Assembly: GCF_003814875.1 (NCBI RefSeq)
Contig: NZ_RKQF01000001.1
Span: 6,820,001-6,884,000, forward strand
Direction of reading: 5' to 3'
Origin: Streptomyces sp. Ag109_O5-1
GTDB taxonomy: Bacteria > Actinomycetota > Actinomycetes > Streptomycetales > Streptomycetaceae
Length of the DNA: 64,000 nucleotides
Under the pieces are notes generated by a model, which saw nothing but the letters and a program-made list of their open reading frames with translations, had not been told where the DNA came from and made no database searches. The translations under genes and the position numbers were made by a program. The stretch's first letter is position 1. Every line of letters begins with the position of its first letter. This document shows, in pieces, positions 26,102 to 35,347 of the stretch.

Positions 26102-26890
26102 TCAGTGCATCAGCTCCCCCGCGTTGACCAGCAGCGACTGGCCCGTGATGGCCCGCGCCCGGTCCGACGCCAGGAACACCGCCGCGTCCGCCACGTCCCC
26201 GTCCGTCGCCAGGTCCGGCAGTGCCATCCGCCCGGTCAGCCGCCCCAGCACCTCGTCCTCCGGCACGCCCTCCGTGTGCGCCGTGAACTGCACGTACGCC
26301 TGCACCGGCGGCCCCCACATCCAGCCCGGCAGCACCGTGTTGACCCGGATCCGGTGCGGTCCCAGCTCCCGGGCCAGCGAGTACATCGCGCTGGTCAGCG
26401 CCCCCTTCGAGGCGGCGTACGCGGCCTGTCGCACCTGCGAGGGCGCGGCGACGGCGGACTGGGTGCCGATGAAGACGACCGAGCCGCCCCCGGCGGCCTT
26501 CAGCCCCGGCAGGCAGGCCCGGGTCATCCGCAGCGTCCCCAGCAGGTTCACGTCGATGACCGAGGCCCAGGTCGCGAAGTCGGCGTCCTCGACCCCGCCG
26601 AAGTAGGAGTCCCAGGCGGCGACATGGACCACCGCGTCGATCCCGCCGAACCGCTCGCGGGCTAGCGCGGCCAGCGCCTCGCACTGGCCCTCGTCGGTGA
26701 TGTCGGTGGGCAGGTACGCGGTCCGGGTGCCCTCCGGATCGATCCCGGCCGCGCTCTTCGCGAGGTTCGCCTCGGTCCGTGCACCCAGTACCGCTTTCCC
26801 GCCGTCCCGTACGACGGCCGCGGCGACCTGGTGCCCGAGCCCGGCGCCGACTCCCGAGACGACGACGGTCTTGCCCGTGAGCAGCGACAT
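26102..26890 (-). CDS. Short-chain dehydrogenase/reductase
   Basis: A 262-residue SDR. The NAD(P)-binding GVGAGLGHQVA near the N-terminus, VHVAAWD (NNAG-like position), a serine in IGTQSAV, the YAASKGAL catalytic Y-x-x-x-K and the VNTVLPGWMWGP segment are all present, so the enzyme is probably active. The substrate is unknown. ATG 26890 is chosen because GGAGG lies 6 nt upstream. A 17-bp palindrome (26918-26934) sits just upstream and recurs in similar form before the gene at 28207, so the two genes may answer to one regulator. Confidence 0.88.
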   Translation of the reverse strand: MSLLTGKTVVVSGVGAGLGHQVAAAVVRDGGKAVLGARTEANLAKSAAGIDPEGTRTAYLPTDITDEGQCEALAALARERFGGIDAVVHVAAWDSYFGGVEDADFATWASVIDVNLLGTLRMTRACLPGLKAAGGGSVVFIGTQSAVAAPSQVRQAAYAASKGALTSAMYSLARELGPHRIRVNTVLPGWMWGPPVQAYVQFTAHTEGVPEDEVLGRLTGRMALPDLATDGDVADAAVFLASDRARAITGQSLLVNAGELMH

Positions 26891-26917
26891 CGATGACCTC
26901 CGGTTCACCCACCTGTG

Positions 26918-26934
26918 TCTGACGGACCGTCAGA
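26918..26934. promoter_or_regulatory. Perfect palindrome, candidate TetR-type operator
   Basis: TCTGACGGACCGTCAGA: 8-bp arms around one base, 28 nt upstream of the SDR start. Size and symmetry are those of a TetR-family operator. A related sequence lies at 28178-28194. Confidence 0.65.
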
Positions 26935-26987
26935 GTAAGGGCGGGGGCGGGAGGGCGGAAGGGGGCCGGGGCGGCGGTCCGTAACGG

Positions 26988-27018
26988 CGACGGCTCCGCC
27001 CTGGGGGCGGAGCCGTCG
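26988..27018 (-). terminator. 13-bp perfect hairpin after the sortase-anchored protein gene
   Basis: CGACGGCTCCGCC (26988-27000) pairs exactly with 27006-27018 around a 5-nt loop. It lies 27 nt beyond the stop of the gene at 27045 in its direction of transcription. Confidence 0.8.
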
Positions 27019-27044
27019 GATGTTCAGGTGGCCTCGGGAGAGGC

Positions 27045-27962
27045 TCAGGACTTGCGGGTCCGGCGGGTGGCGAAGAGCGTGCCGGCGCCGAGCGCGATCA
27101 CCAGGGCGGCGCCGCCGGCGATCAGGGGCGTCGAGGAACTGGCGCCGGTCTCGGCCAGCGGCGGGGTGCTGGTGCTGGGGGAGGGCGCCGGGGTGGTGGG
27201 CGGCGGCGTCTTCATCGGGGGGACGTGGGACGTGGTGGGCGGGGTGGAGGAGGAGGCCGGCGGGGTGGAGGACGCGGGGGTGGAGGGCGTCGGGGTGGCC
27301 GGTGCGGAGCTCTCCGGGGCGGGCGGCTGGCTTGCCGGTGTCGACGCGGAGGGCGTGGGGGATTCCGGCTGGGCGGGGGTGCACGCCTTGTCGCCGCCGT
27401 TCCAGGCGGCTATGAGGTGGTACGGGGTGACGACGTTGCCGGGCTCGTAGGGTGCGGGGCCGTGCCCGTCCCCCGACTTGCCGTCGTAGACGACGTCGTC
27501 GCCGTACAGGTCGATCTGCCCGTAGCAGTCGGGGCTCTTCACGGCCAGCTTCTGCCAGGTCCGCTTGGCGTCGTCGCTGCCCGCGACGTCGTCGGCGGTG
27601 AGGTACACCGTGGCGTGGTCGACGAGCGTCTGGTGGCCGGAGGTGTACCAGTTGGAGCCCTCGGTGGTGTACTCGGCCAGCGACACCGGGTACGTGCAGC
27701 CGGCGCCGACGTTCTGCCCGGGGGCGAGACGCACCTCGACCGTGCCGGGGGCGGAGTCCCACTGGTGGAAACCGCCCTGGGAGGTCCAGTCGGCGCCGAC
27801 CGGGTTTCCGTCGGCGTCGACGATGCGGTACTGCACGGTGGCCGTCTGGCAGTCACTCGCGGTGGTGGCGCTCGCGGTCGTGGCCCCGGCGAGGGGTGCG
27901 GCGGCGAGGAAAGCGGTTGCGGCGAGGACGGCCGACGTTCTGGGGCGTGAGAAGCGCGTCAA
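27045..27962 (-). CDS. Sortase-anchored (LAETG) secreted surface protein
   Basis: A 305-residue surface protein. It has a signal peptide (to about ATTASA), a globular domain to about 195 with three to four cysteines (SDCQTATVQY, GAGCTYPV, SPDCYGQID, KACTPAQ), a long Pro/Ser/Thr-rich stalk (about 196-270), then LAETG, a membrane helix and a basic RRTRKS tail. LAxTG is the motif used by the class E sortases of Streptomyces, so the protein is probably linked to peptidoglycan. The start is TTG 27962 with AAGGG upstream. The globular domain is a family I have seen only as hypothetical in Streptomyces. Confidence 0.82.
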   Translation of the reverse strand: MTRFSRPRTSAVLAATAFLAAAPLAGATTASATTASDCQTATVQYRIVDADGNPVGADWTSQGGFHQWDSAPGTVEVRLAPGQNVGAGCTYPVSLAEYTTEGSNWYTSGHQTLVDHATVYLTADDVAGSDDAKRTWQKLAVKSPDCYGQIDLYGDDVVYDGKSGDGHGPAPYEPGNVVTPYHLIAAWNGGDKACTPAQPESPTPSASTPASQPPAPESSAPATPTPSTPASSTPPASSSTPPTTSHVPPMKTPPPTTPAPSPSTSTPPLAETGASSSTPLIAGGAALVIALGAGTLFATRRTRKS

Positions 27963-28177
27963 GATGTGCCCTTGCGGAAACTAGGTGTGGGAGGTGGTCG
28001 TGTGCGAGGGGTGTGCACAGGCCGGCGGAAGGCGACGTGGCTCAACCCTGGCGTCACTTCACTCATTGTGGTGGCAGTGAGGATCCGCATTCTCGCCACC
28101 TTGATGACGTCCGTCAATCTCTTGCGAATTGAACAACACCTCCCGCACCGTCGGCCGGCTCCGCCGCCCTCTCGTAA

Positions 28178-28194
28178 TCTGACGCACAGTCAGC
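28178..28194. promoter_or_regulatory. Palindrome related to the SDR operator
   Basis: TCTGACGCACAGTCAGC matches the palindrome at 26918 at 14 of 17 positions, with CTGAC/GTCAG arms. It lies 13 nt upstream of the ATG at 28207, overlapping the probable promoter or leader. Confidence 0.6.
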
Positions 28195-28206
28195 TAAACC
28201 GGAGTC

Positions 28207-29067
28207 ATGACAGGCGACTCGACGCACACAGAGAACGACACACGCAGTCAGGTGTACGCGGAACTGGCCGCCGTGGGGCCGTACGGCGTCCGGCCGGGCC
28301 ACGCCCTCATCACCATGGTCGAACCGCACCTCGGGCACGAGTACGCGTACAACCGCTGGTACGAGGACGACCACTACTACGCGGGCGCGATGGCCATGCC
28401 CTGGATGTACGCGGGCCGGCGCTGGGTGGCCACCCGCGATCTGCAACTCCTGCGCTACCCCGAGAAGTCGGCGATCGCCCAGCCCGTCACCGCCGGCTGC
28501 TACATCTCCGTCTACTGGATCACCGACGGCCGCTACGCCGACCACATGAGGTGGACGGTCGCCATCAACAAGCGGCTGAACCGCGACGCCCGGGTGTACC
28601 AGGACCGGACCCACGTCTTCACCGCGTTCCAGGACCACGAGGCCACGGTGTACCGGGACGGGGCGGCCGGCCCCCGCGACTTCCACGCCCTCGACCATCC
28701 GTACGCGGGACTGGTGGTGGAGGTCATCGACAGCGAGTCGCCCGAGCAGCGGGCGGAGTTGCTGGAGTGGCTGCGCTCCCGGCACCTGCCGAAGCAGGTG
28801 GCCTCCTCCCCGGCCGCCCTGGTGACCGTCTTCCGCCCGACGCCCCTGCCCGGCGACCGGATGACCTATGTGAAGCAGGTGGAGGGCGTCGACACCCGGC
28901 TGACGCTCCTGTGGTTCCTGGAGACCGACCCGAGGGACTGCTGGGAGGCCCGCTTCACCGGGCTGGACGAGCAGGTCGCCGAGTCGGGTCTGGGCAGGGT
29001 GGAGCTGGTGGCGCCGTTCGTCCCGACGGTGCCGGGCACGGACCGCCACGTGGCCGAGCTGCGCTGA
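28207..29067 (+). CDS. Conserved protein with dimeric alpha-beta barrel-like halves
   Basis: A 286-residue protein without signal peptide or membrane segment. The N-terminal half has ALITMVEPHLGHEYAYNRWY and EDDHYYAGAMAMPWMYAGRR, the pattern of an EthD/stress-response dimeric alpha-beta barrel, and the C-terminal half repeats a similar strand set (ALVTVFRPTP, TLLWFLETDPRDCW). I do not recognise a named family. ATG 28207 has GGAG directly upstream. The palindrome just before it links it to the SDR gene at 26102, so it may work in the same catabolic or modification step. Confidence 0.7.
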   Translation: MTGDSTHTENDTRSQVYAELAAVGPYGVRPGHALITMVEPHLGHEYAYNRWYEDDHYYAGAMAMPWMYAGRRWVATRDLQLLRYPEKSAIAQPVTAGCYISVYWITDGRYADHMRWTVAINKRLNRDARVYQDRTHVFTAFQDHEATVYRDGAAGPRDFHALDHPYAGLVVEVIDSESPEQRAELLEWLRSRHLPKQVASSPAALVTVFRPTPLPGDRMTYVKQVEGVDTRLTLLWFLETDPRDCWEARFTGLDEQVAESGLGRVELVAPFVPTVPGTDRHVAELR

Positions 29068-29081
29068 ACCCTGCTGAGGCC

Positions 29082-29936
29082 CTAGTGGCCGTTGGACAGC
29101 GGGCCGGAGGCGGTTCGGCGGCCGGGGCCGATCTGCTGGGCGAAGGCCTGCCGGGCCACGGTGCTGTTCGCCGGCAGTACGGCCATCAGGCCGCGCGCCT
29201 CCGCCTGCGCCAGCGTGTCCGCGGCGTCGCTGCCCTCGGGGACGAAGGCCAGGCGGACGTGCCCGTCGCCGGAGCCGCGGCGGTCCACCGGAGCCACGGC
29301 GCCGTGCGTGCCGTCGGGCAGGGTCACCCACAGCTGGAAGTCGTCGAACCGGACGAAGTCCGCGCCCTTCACCGGCCAGGGATAGTGGTGTTCACCGGGC
29401 ACGCTGGGAAGGATGCCCTGGTGGTTCCCGTGGCTCAGCGGCACGCAGGCGTTGAACAGGGAGTCCGTCCACGCCTCGACCCCGTCGGCGTCCTTGATCG
29501 GCGTGCGCAGCAACGCATCGGCGCCGTCGTAGCCCAGCTCCGCCAGCGCGGGCAGCGTGAGCGGGAAGGCGTCCATCAGCTCGGCCGCTTCCTCCCGGAG
29601 CCGGTCGACCTTCACGGGGTCCGCGCAGAACTGCATGCTCCACTCGATACCGACACGGGCGCGGTACATGCGCCAGCCCTTGGCACCCTTCACCCACAGG
29701 CTGCCCCCGTGGTGCATCTCCCAGTGCTCGCCGGCGTTCGGTCCCGGCCCTGGGTCGACGGGCCTGGGCCCGTAGGGCAGGTCGGGGTCGGCCATGGCGT
29801 GCAGGATCGCGTGTGCGGTCTTCTTGGCGGCGATGAACTGCGGGGAGTCAAAACGTGCGGGATGTTTGACGAGGCGGATCTTCCACGGATGGTCTTCCGA
29901 TTCGGTGCCACCCGGCGGGAGTTCGGTGTGGGCCAC
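29082..29936 (-). CDS. Conserved hypothetical protein (DUF6424-like)
   Basis: A 284-residue soluble protein. It begins with a short acidic stretch and DHPWKIRLVKHPARFDSPQF, then WEMHHGGSLWVKGAKGWRMY and GIEWSMQFCADPVKVDRLRE, and has a C-terminal domain with LWVTLPDGTHGAVAPVDRRG. I associate this pattern with DUF6424 of Streptomyces but cannot confirm it. No catalytic motif is obvious. Convergent with the gene at 28207 (15-nt gap). Confidence 0.6.
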   Translation of the reverse strand: MAHTELPPGGTESEDHPWKIRLVKHPARFDSPQFIAAKKTAHAILHAMADPDLPYGPRPVDPGPGPNAGEHWEMHHGGSLWVKGAKGWRMYRARVGIEWSMQFCADPVKVDRLREEAAELMDAFPLTLPALAELGYDGADALLRTPIKDADGVEAWTDSLFNACVPLSHGNHQGILPSVPGEHHYPWPVKGADFVRFDDFQLWVTLPDGTHGAVAPVDRRGSGDGHVRLAFVPEGSDAADTLAQAEARGLMAVLPANSTVARQAFAQQIGPGRRTASGPLSNGH

Positions 29937-30091
29937 AGCTGACCTCCTCGGCCTGGCCCCGCGGACCGGTCACCGGCACTGAAGGGTGCAAACTGGTGCA
30001 AACCCCTCGCGGGGCGCGATGCGGTACCCCCTGCTTCCATCGTGCGCGCCGCACGGGTTGATCGCGACTCGAGCGGAGACCCCGTCAGCCG

Positions 30092-30120
30092 GTGAGGGCC
30101 GGAACCGCTCCGGCCCTCAC
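30092..30120 (-). terminator. 12-bp perfect hairpin overlapping the stop of the membrane protein gene
   Basis: GTGAGGGCCGGA (30092-30103) pairs exactly with 30109-30120 around ACCGC. The stop codon of the gene at 30117 is within the stem. Confidence 0.75.
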
Positions 30121-32018
30121 TTGAGTTCGTCGGGGCAAGGGGTGCCCCGCGGCAGCTGGTACGGCGCCGCCAGCCGGTAGGTTCCGGCCTTCGGGGCCAG
30201 CAGCATCGTCCACTTGTCCCCCTTCGCGTCCTCCGGGGTCTCCGCCAGGCAGCCGTTGACGTTGACGTACGTCTTCGGCCGGCCCTCGGCCCGGTGCTTG
30301 GACGCCTGCGTCTCCTGCGGGGGCTTGAGGCTCTTGCCCTTCGCGTCGACGATGCTCAGCCACGGCGAGTACGGGATCCGGATCAGGATCCGCCCGGCCT
30401 TGTGGACCTCGATGGTCAGCTCGCCCTGCCCGGCGCTGTCCACCACCGCGTTCGGCTCGGCGAGCGGTATCGGGTCGGTCACCTTGAACAGCTGCCAGTT
30501 GGCGTCGCCCCAGATCTGCTTCAGATACGGCATCCCGCGCCGGACCAGGGCGCGTTCCCGCTCGCCGCCGTCACCGTCCGGCTCGCCCTTCGGCAGGACG
30601 ACGAAGTGGACGGCCCAGCGCTGCAGCCACTCGTGGTAGTTCGCGGAGTTGAGGGTGTCGTCGTAGAAGAGCGGGTTGCGCTCCATATCGGCCTGGCGGT
30701 TCCAGCCGCGGGCCAGGTTGACGTACGGCGCGAGCGCGGACGCCTCCCGGTGGGAGCGGGCCGGGACCACCTCGACGCGGCCCTTCTCGGCGCCGACCTG
30801 CTGGAGCTGGTGGACGAGCGGGGCGAGCTCACGGGCCCAGGACGCGGCCGGGGTCGTGTGGATGATGTCGTCCACCGACTTGAAGCCGATCCAGCCGACG
30901 AAGCCGAGGAAGGCGAGGACCGTGACGTAGTACTTGCGCGAGCGCGGCACGGTGTACGGGAGGGCGGCGACCAGGGTCGCGCCCGCGAACAGCATCGGCA
31001 GCCGCGAGATGTTCGAGCCGATCTGCGAACTGACCAGCCACACCAGCACCACGGCGAGGCTGTACACGGCGGCCGTCAGCCGGACCGTCTTCCACTCCTT
31101 GGGGACGAGGAACAGGCACAGCAGGCCGTAGCCGAGGGGCAGGATCACCGAGCCGATGGTCATGGGCTGGGTGCCGGAGAACGGGAACAGCCAGGCGGAG
31201 ACCGCCACCACGGCCGCGGGTGCCAGGCCCAGCGCCCAGGCGCCCGGACGCCGCTTCTGCAGGAACAGCGCGACCGCCACCAGGCCGATGAAGAGACCCG
31301 CCACCGGGGACGACATGGTGGCGAGCGCGGCGAGCGGGGCCGCGACGAGTGCCTTCGCCCACCGTTTGAAGCGCCAGCGGTGCGGCCAGCAGAACACCGC
31401 CCCGACCGAGGCCAGCGCGAACGCCGTGCCGAGTCCGAAGGTGACCCGCCCGGAGATGGCGTTGCACAGGAGCGCGAAGACCCCGGCGGACGCGGCCCAC
31501 AGCGGGTTCCGCACCGCCCGGCTGCGGATCAGGAGCAGGGTCAGCAGGCCGGCCGAGGCGGTGCCGGCGATCATCATCGTCGTACGGACGCCGAGCACCG
31601 ACATCAGGTACGGCGACACCACGCTGTACGACACCGGGTGCATACCGCCGTACCAGGCGAGGTTGTACGCCGAGTCGGGGTGCCGACCGACGAACTCGGC
31701 CCAGGCGTCCTGTGCCGCGAGGTCGCCGCCGCTGTTCGCGAACGTGAAGAACCAGATGATGTGCAGGACCCCGGCGAGGACCGTGACCGACAGCACGGGG
31801 TGCTGCAGCATGCGCCGGCGCAGGGGTTCGGCGGCCTCCAGGAGCCGGCCGGCCATGCCGGCTCTCCTCCCGGTCCTGTCGTCACGGTGTGTGTCGTGCG
31901 TACCGTCCGTACCGGCTTCGAGGCCGGTCTCGGGACCGGCCTCGGGCAGGGCTATTCGCGGGCCGGCTACCGGGCCCGGATCGGCATCGTCGGCGCGTGT
32001 CACATCCGCTGTGGCCAC
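30117..32018 (-). CDS. Large polytopic membrane protein with extracellular C-terminal domain
   Basis: A 633-residue protein: a cytoplasmic Ala/Glu-rich start, about 12 membrane segments between residues 75 and 400 (VLSVTVLAGVLHIIWFFTF, TTMMIAGTASAGLLTLLLI, ALVAAPLAALATMSSPVAGL and others), then a soluble domain to the end. The loop WYGGMHPVSYSVVSPYLM in the first extracellular loop resembles the acidic/aromatic loop of GT-C glycosyltransferases, but no clear DxD is seen, so transporter or transferase cannot be decided. GTG 32018 is chosen for length and a GGGGAG upstream. It follows the D,D-carboxypeptidase gene in the same direction, so a cell-wall role is possible. Confidence 0.7.
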   Translation of the reverse strand: MATADVTRADDADPGPVAGPRIALPEAGPETGLEAGTDGTHDTHRDDRTGRRAGMAGRLLEAAEPLRRRMLQHPVLSVTVLAGVLHIIWFFTFANSGGDLAAQDAWAEFVGRHPDSAYNLAWYGGMHPVSYSVVSPYLMSVLGVRTTMMIAGTASAGLLTLLLIRSRAVRNPLWAASAGVFALLCNAISGRVTFGLGTAFALASVGAVFCWPHRWRFKRWAKALVAAPLAALATMSSPVAGLFIGLVAVALFLQKRRPGAWALGLAPAAVVAVSAWLFPFSGTQPMTIGSVILPLGYGLLCLFLVPKEWKTVRLTAAVYSLAVVLVWLVSSQIGSNISRLPMLFAGATLVAALPYTVPRSRKYYVTVLAFLGFVGWIGFKSVDDIIHTTPAASWARELAPLVHQLQQVGAEKGRVEVVPARSHREASALAPYVNLARGWNRQADMERNPLFYDDTLNSANYHEWLQRWAVHFVVLPKGEPDGDGGERERALVRRGMPYLKQIWGDANWQLFKVTDPIPLAEPNAVVDSAGQGELTIEVHKAGRILIRIPYSPWLSIVDAKGKSLKPPQETQASKHRAEGRPKTYVNVNGCLAETPEDAKGDKWTMLLAPKAGTYRLAAPYQLPRGTPCPDELK

Positions 32019-32215
32019 CTGAAGGCACTCCCCGTGTCCCGTCTTCTGTTCTCGGCCGCGTTTCACGGTGTTGGCGGCCGCTTCCCGTCCAGTTCGCGGT
32101 CGTGTCCCGACGACCGGCGACCTGCCCCGATTCGTGACGCTAGCACGCACCCCGCCGCGGGGCCCTGGGGTGGGCCGCCATCGGCGGGGTGCGGAGACGG
32201 AATGTGCGTTATGGG

Positions 32216-35155
32216 TCAGCCGAGGCGGGTCAGCTTGCTCGTGAACCCGGGCTCGGCGAGGTCCTTCTGCAGGGCGACCGGAATCCGGACGGCGGAGCCG
32301 GAGCCGTCACCCACGGTGAGGGTGCCGACCTTGGTGCCCGCCTTCGCGGTGTGCGGCACCTTGTCGGCGGCGAAGGACAGCTTCACCTTCAGCCCCGACC
32401 AGCCGATGGCCGTGACGTCCTGCGTGGCGACGACCGGGGTACGGCCGCCGAGACCGTCGTCCGCGTAGCCGACGACGTCGCCCTTCTTGTAGATCGTCGC
32501 CGACTTCAGCGCGCCCTGCGCCGCCCGGATCAGCTGGTCGCCGGCGTTGAGGGCGGCCTTGAGGATGCTGTTGCCGTTGCTGGCGTTGGCCTGCTGCCGT
32601 ATCACCGCGCCGATGATCGTGCGGGTCTCGCCGTTCACGTCCTTCTTCGCGGCGAAGACCAGGTTGCCGAGGGCCGAGGTGGTGGTGCCGGTCTTGATGC
32701 CGACGACGTTGTTCTGGCCGACCAGCTGGTTCCAGTTGCCGTGGTTGACACCCTTGTAGTCGTCGTACGACATCATCGCCGCGACCTCGCGGAACGCGGG
32801 CTCGCTCGCCATCGCCGCCTTCGCCAGCTTCACCTGGTCCACGGCGGTGGACACGGTGGAGTTCGTGAGGCCCGACGGGTCGGTGTACGTCGTGTTCGTC
32901 ATGCCGAGCTTCTTCGCCGTGGCGTTCATCTTCACCACGAACGACTTCTCGCTGCCCGCGTCCCAGCGGGCCAGCAGGCGGGCCACGTTGTTCGCCGAGG
33001 CGATCAGGATGGACTCCAGGGCCTCGCGCTGGGTGATCGAGTCGCCGGCCGTCACGTCGACGGTGGACTCCTGGCCGGCGTTCGCCTGGTCCTGGGCGGC
33101 CTGGTCGATCTTGATCTTCGGGCCGGCGGCGCCGCTCTTCAGGGGGTGGTCGCGCAGGATGATGTACGCGGTCATGACCTTGGCGACGCTGGCGATCGGG
33201 ACCGGCTTCTGGTCGCCGGAGGAGCCGAACGTGCCGATGCCCTGGACGTCGAGGGCGGCCTGGCCGCCGGCCGGCCAGGGGATGTCCGTCTTGCTGCCGT
33301 CGAAGGTGTACGTGTCCTTCGCGGTGAGGTCGAGGGTGGGCTGGGGGAGCGGACGGAGAGTCTGTACGACCGCAAAGACGATCAGCAGGACGATGACCAG
33401 GGGCGTCCAGATCTTGACCCGGCGGATGGCGGTCCTGACCGAGGTCTCCGGCGGCGGAGGCGTGTTGGTCAGCTCGGCGAGCAGGTCCAGCGGGGGCTTC
33501 GGGGGGAGCGGCTGCCGGGTGGTGCGCTCGGGACCGACCTGGGGGATGACCGTGGTGCGGGTGGTGGAGGCGGTCTCGGGCTTGGCCGCCGGCTTCGCGT
33601 CCGGTTTCGCCTCCGACTGTATGTCCGACTTGAGCGCGACGAACTTGCTGGTGCGCTCGGAGGACTTGGGGCTGGGCTTCCCGCCCAGCTTGAGCGTGGT
33701 GGTGGGCTGGTCGACCTGCGGCGGGCGGGGGGCCTTGAGCATGGTGGTCGGCTGATCGACGGCGGACCCCTGCGGGGTGGCTTCGCCGTCGGTTGTGGTC
33801 TCGGTGTCCCCACCCGCACCACCCGTGCGGCCATCGTTGTCAGGTGCGGGTGGCCCCTGTGGGTCGTCCTCGCCGTCGGCGTCCGCGGGTTCGGCGTCAG
33901 CCTTCGCCTTGTCGGCGGGCTCCGCGTCCTCGGGTTCGTCGTGGGTTGCGGTCTTGGTGTTCCCACCCGCGCCACCCGTGCGGCCATCGTTGTCAGGTGC
34001 GGGTGGCCCCTGTGGGTCGTCCTCGCCGTCGGCGTCCGCGGGTTCGTCACCGGGCACGGCGTCCCGGACATCACCCTTCGGCTCATCCGCGGGCTTCGCG
34101 TCTTCGGGTTCCGCGTCGGCCTTCGGCTTGTCTGCAGGCTTGGCGTCTTCGGGTTCCGCGTCGGCCTTCGGCTTGTCTGCAGGCTTGGCGTCTTCGGGTT
34201 CCGCGTCGGCGATCGGTTCGTCCGCGGGCTTCGCGTCTTCGGGTTCGGCGTTCGCCTTCGCCTTGTCCGCGGGCTTGGCGTCTTCGGGTTCGGCGTTCGC
34301 CTTCGCCTTGTCCGCGGGCTTGGCGTCTTCGGGTTCGGCGTTCGCCTTCGCCTTGTCCGCGGGCTTGGCGTCTTCGGGTTCGGCGTTCGCCTTCGCCTTG
34401 TCCGCGGGCTTGGCGTCTTCGGGTTCGGCGTTCGCCTTCGCCTTGTCCGCGGGCTTGGCGTCTTCGGGTTCCGCGTCGGCCTTCGGGTCGTCCGCGGGCT
34501 TGGCGTCTTCGGGTTCGGCGTTCGCCTTCGCCTTGTCCGCGGGCTTGGCGTCTTCGGGTTCGGCGTTCGCCTTCGCCTTGTCCGCGGGCTTGGCGTCTTC
34601 GGGTTCGGCGTTCGCCTTCGCCTTGTCCGCGGGCTTCGCGTCTTCGGGTTCCGCGTCGGCCTTCGGCTTGACTGCGGGCTTCGCGTCCTCCGGGGCCGTG
34701 TCGGTCTCGGAGGGCGGCTCTGGCGTTGCCTTGGGCTTCGTGTTGGCCTTCTGGGTGGTCTTCGGTGTCTGTGGGGGCTCCTGGCCCTCCGCGGCGTCCT
34801 CGGGGCGCTCAGCGCGGTCCTCGGGGGGCGTGGTCGCCTTCTCCTGTGCGTCGGCGGGGTGTTCGGGGGTCGCCTCGGGGTCCTCGGAGGTCTCCGCGTC
34901 CTCCGTCGGGTTGCCCGTTCGTACCCATGCCGCCACCGCCTCGCGGAGCTTCGTGTCGTTCTCCTCGGCCGGGTTCGGCTTCAGGTCACGTACCGAGAAG
35001 ACCCGGGTCGCGGTGTCCACGCCCCCGGTCGTCTCCTTCTCGGCGGCCACCGCCAGCCGCGGATCGCGTGCTTCGGGAACCGAATCCGCGCTCCCCGACG
35101 TCGGTTCCGCCGACGACTCGCGCTGCTTCGACCTGTCGGGGGACTCGCCCGCCAC
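32216..35155 (-). CDS. D-alanyl-D-alanine carboxypeptidase with long repeat-rich cytoplasmic domain
   Basis: A 979-residue membrane-anchored penicillin-binding protein (DacA/PBP5 type). From the N-terminus: a charged region; about 14 consecutive 15-residue repeats of the form PEDAKPADKAKANAE (about residues 152-365); a Gly/Pro-rich region with two copies of DPQGPPAPDNDGRTGGAGG; one membrane segment (about 579-598); and the peptidase domain with the three active-site motifs SVAK (S656, K659), SAN (S720) and KTG (K821). The enzyme trims pentapeptide stems. The repeats are Ala/Lys/Glu-rich and probably helical or extended; orthologues I know have a shorter, variable version. GTG 35155 has GGAGG 5 nt upstream. 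Confidence 0.9.
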   Translation of the reverse strand: MAGESPDRSKQRESSAEPTSGSADSVPEARDPRLAVAAEKETTGGVDTATRVFSVRDLKPNPAEENDTKLREAVAAWVRTGNPTEDAETSEDPEATPEHPADAQEKATTPPEDRAERPEDAAEGQEPPQTPKTTQKANTKPKATPEPPSETDTAPEDAKPAVKPKADAEPEDAKPADKAKANAEPEDAKPADKAKANAEPEDAKPADKAKANAEPEDAKPADDPKADAEPEDAKPADKAKANAEPEDAKPADKAKANAEPEDAKPADKAKANAEPEDAKPADKAKANAEPEDAKPADKAKANAEPEDAKPADEPIADAEPEDAKPADKPKADAEPEDAKPADKPKADAEPEDAKPADEPKGDVRDAVPGDEPADADGEDDPQGPPAPDNDGRTGGAGGNTKTATHDEPEDAEPADKAKADAEPADADGEDDPQGPPAPDNDGRTGGAGGDTETTTDGEATPQGSAVDQPTTMLKAPRPPQVDQPTTTLKLGGKPSPKSSERTSKFVALKSDIQSEAKPDAKPAAKPETASTTRTTVIPQVGPERTTRQPLPPKPPLDLLAELTNTPPPPETSVRTAIRRVKIWTPLVIVLLIVFAVVQTLRPLPQPTLDLTAKDTYTFDGSKTDIPWPAGGQAALDVQGIGTFGSSGDQKPVPIASVAKVMTAYIILRDHPLKSGAAGPKIKIDQAAQDQANAGQESTVDVTAGDSITQREALESILIASANNVARLLARWDAGSEKSFVVKMNATAKKLGMTNTTYTDPSGLTNSTVSTAVDQVKLAKAAMASEPAFREVAAMMSYDDYKGVNHGNWNQLVGQNNVVGIKTGTTTSALGNLVFAAKKDVNGETRTIIGAVIRQQANASNGNSILKAALNAGDQLIRAAQGALKSATIYKKGDVVGYADDGLGGRTPVVATQDVTAIGWSGLKVKLSFAADKVPHTAKAGTKVGTLTVGDGSGSAVRIPVALQKDLAEPGFTSKLTRLG
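34060..34705. repeat. In-frame 45-bp tandem repeat array, about 14 units
   Basis: The minus strand encodes successive 15-residue units beginning PEDAKPAD. Eight of the units (PADKAKANAE type) are identical or nearly so at the DNA level, others carry DEP, DDP or DKP variants. Near-identical DNA copies indicate recent expansion by slippage or unequal exchange. Confidence 0.9.
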
Positions 35156-35347
35156 CGATGCCTCCTCCACGCTTCGCACGTTTCCGTGCGCTGTCCGAAC
35201 CATGTACCAGTGTCCTGTGTGCGGGCTTAGCCCCTGCGGTAGACGAGAACGACATACCTTCCGGTTCCCTTACAAACCGGTCACGCACCCTCGACAGACC
35301 AATGTGAGAGGGGTCACCCTGTCATTCATCCACGCGGGGAGGCATGG

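Noticed and set aside
34060..34705. A CRISPR-like or noncoding repeat
   Set aside because: The period is 45 bp without spacers and it is in frame with a gene that has an intact C-terminal enzyme.
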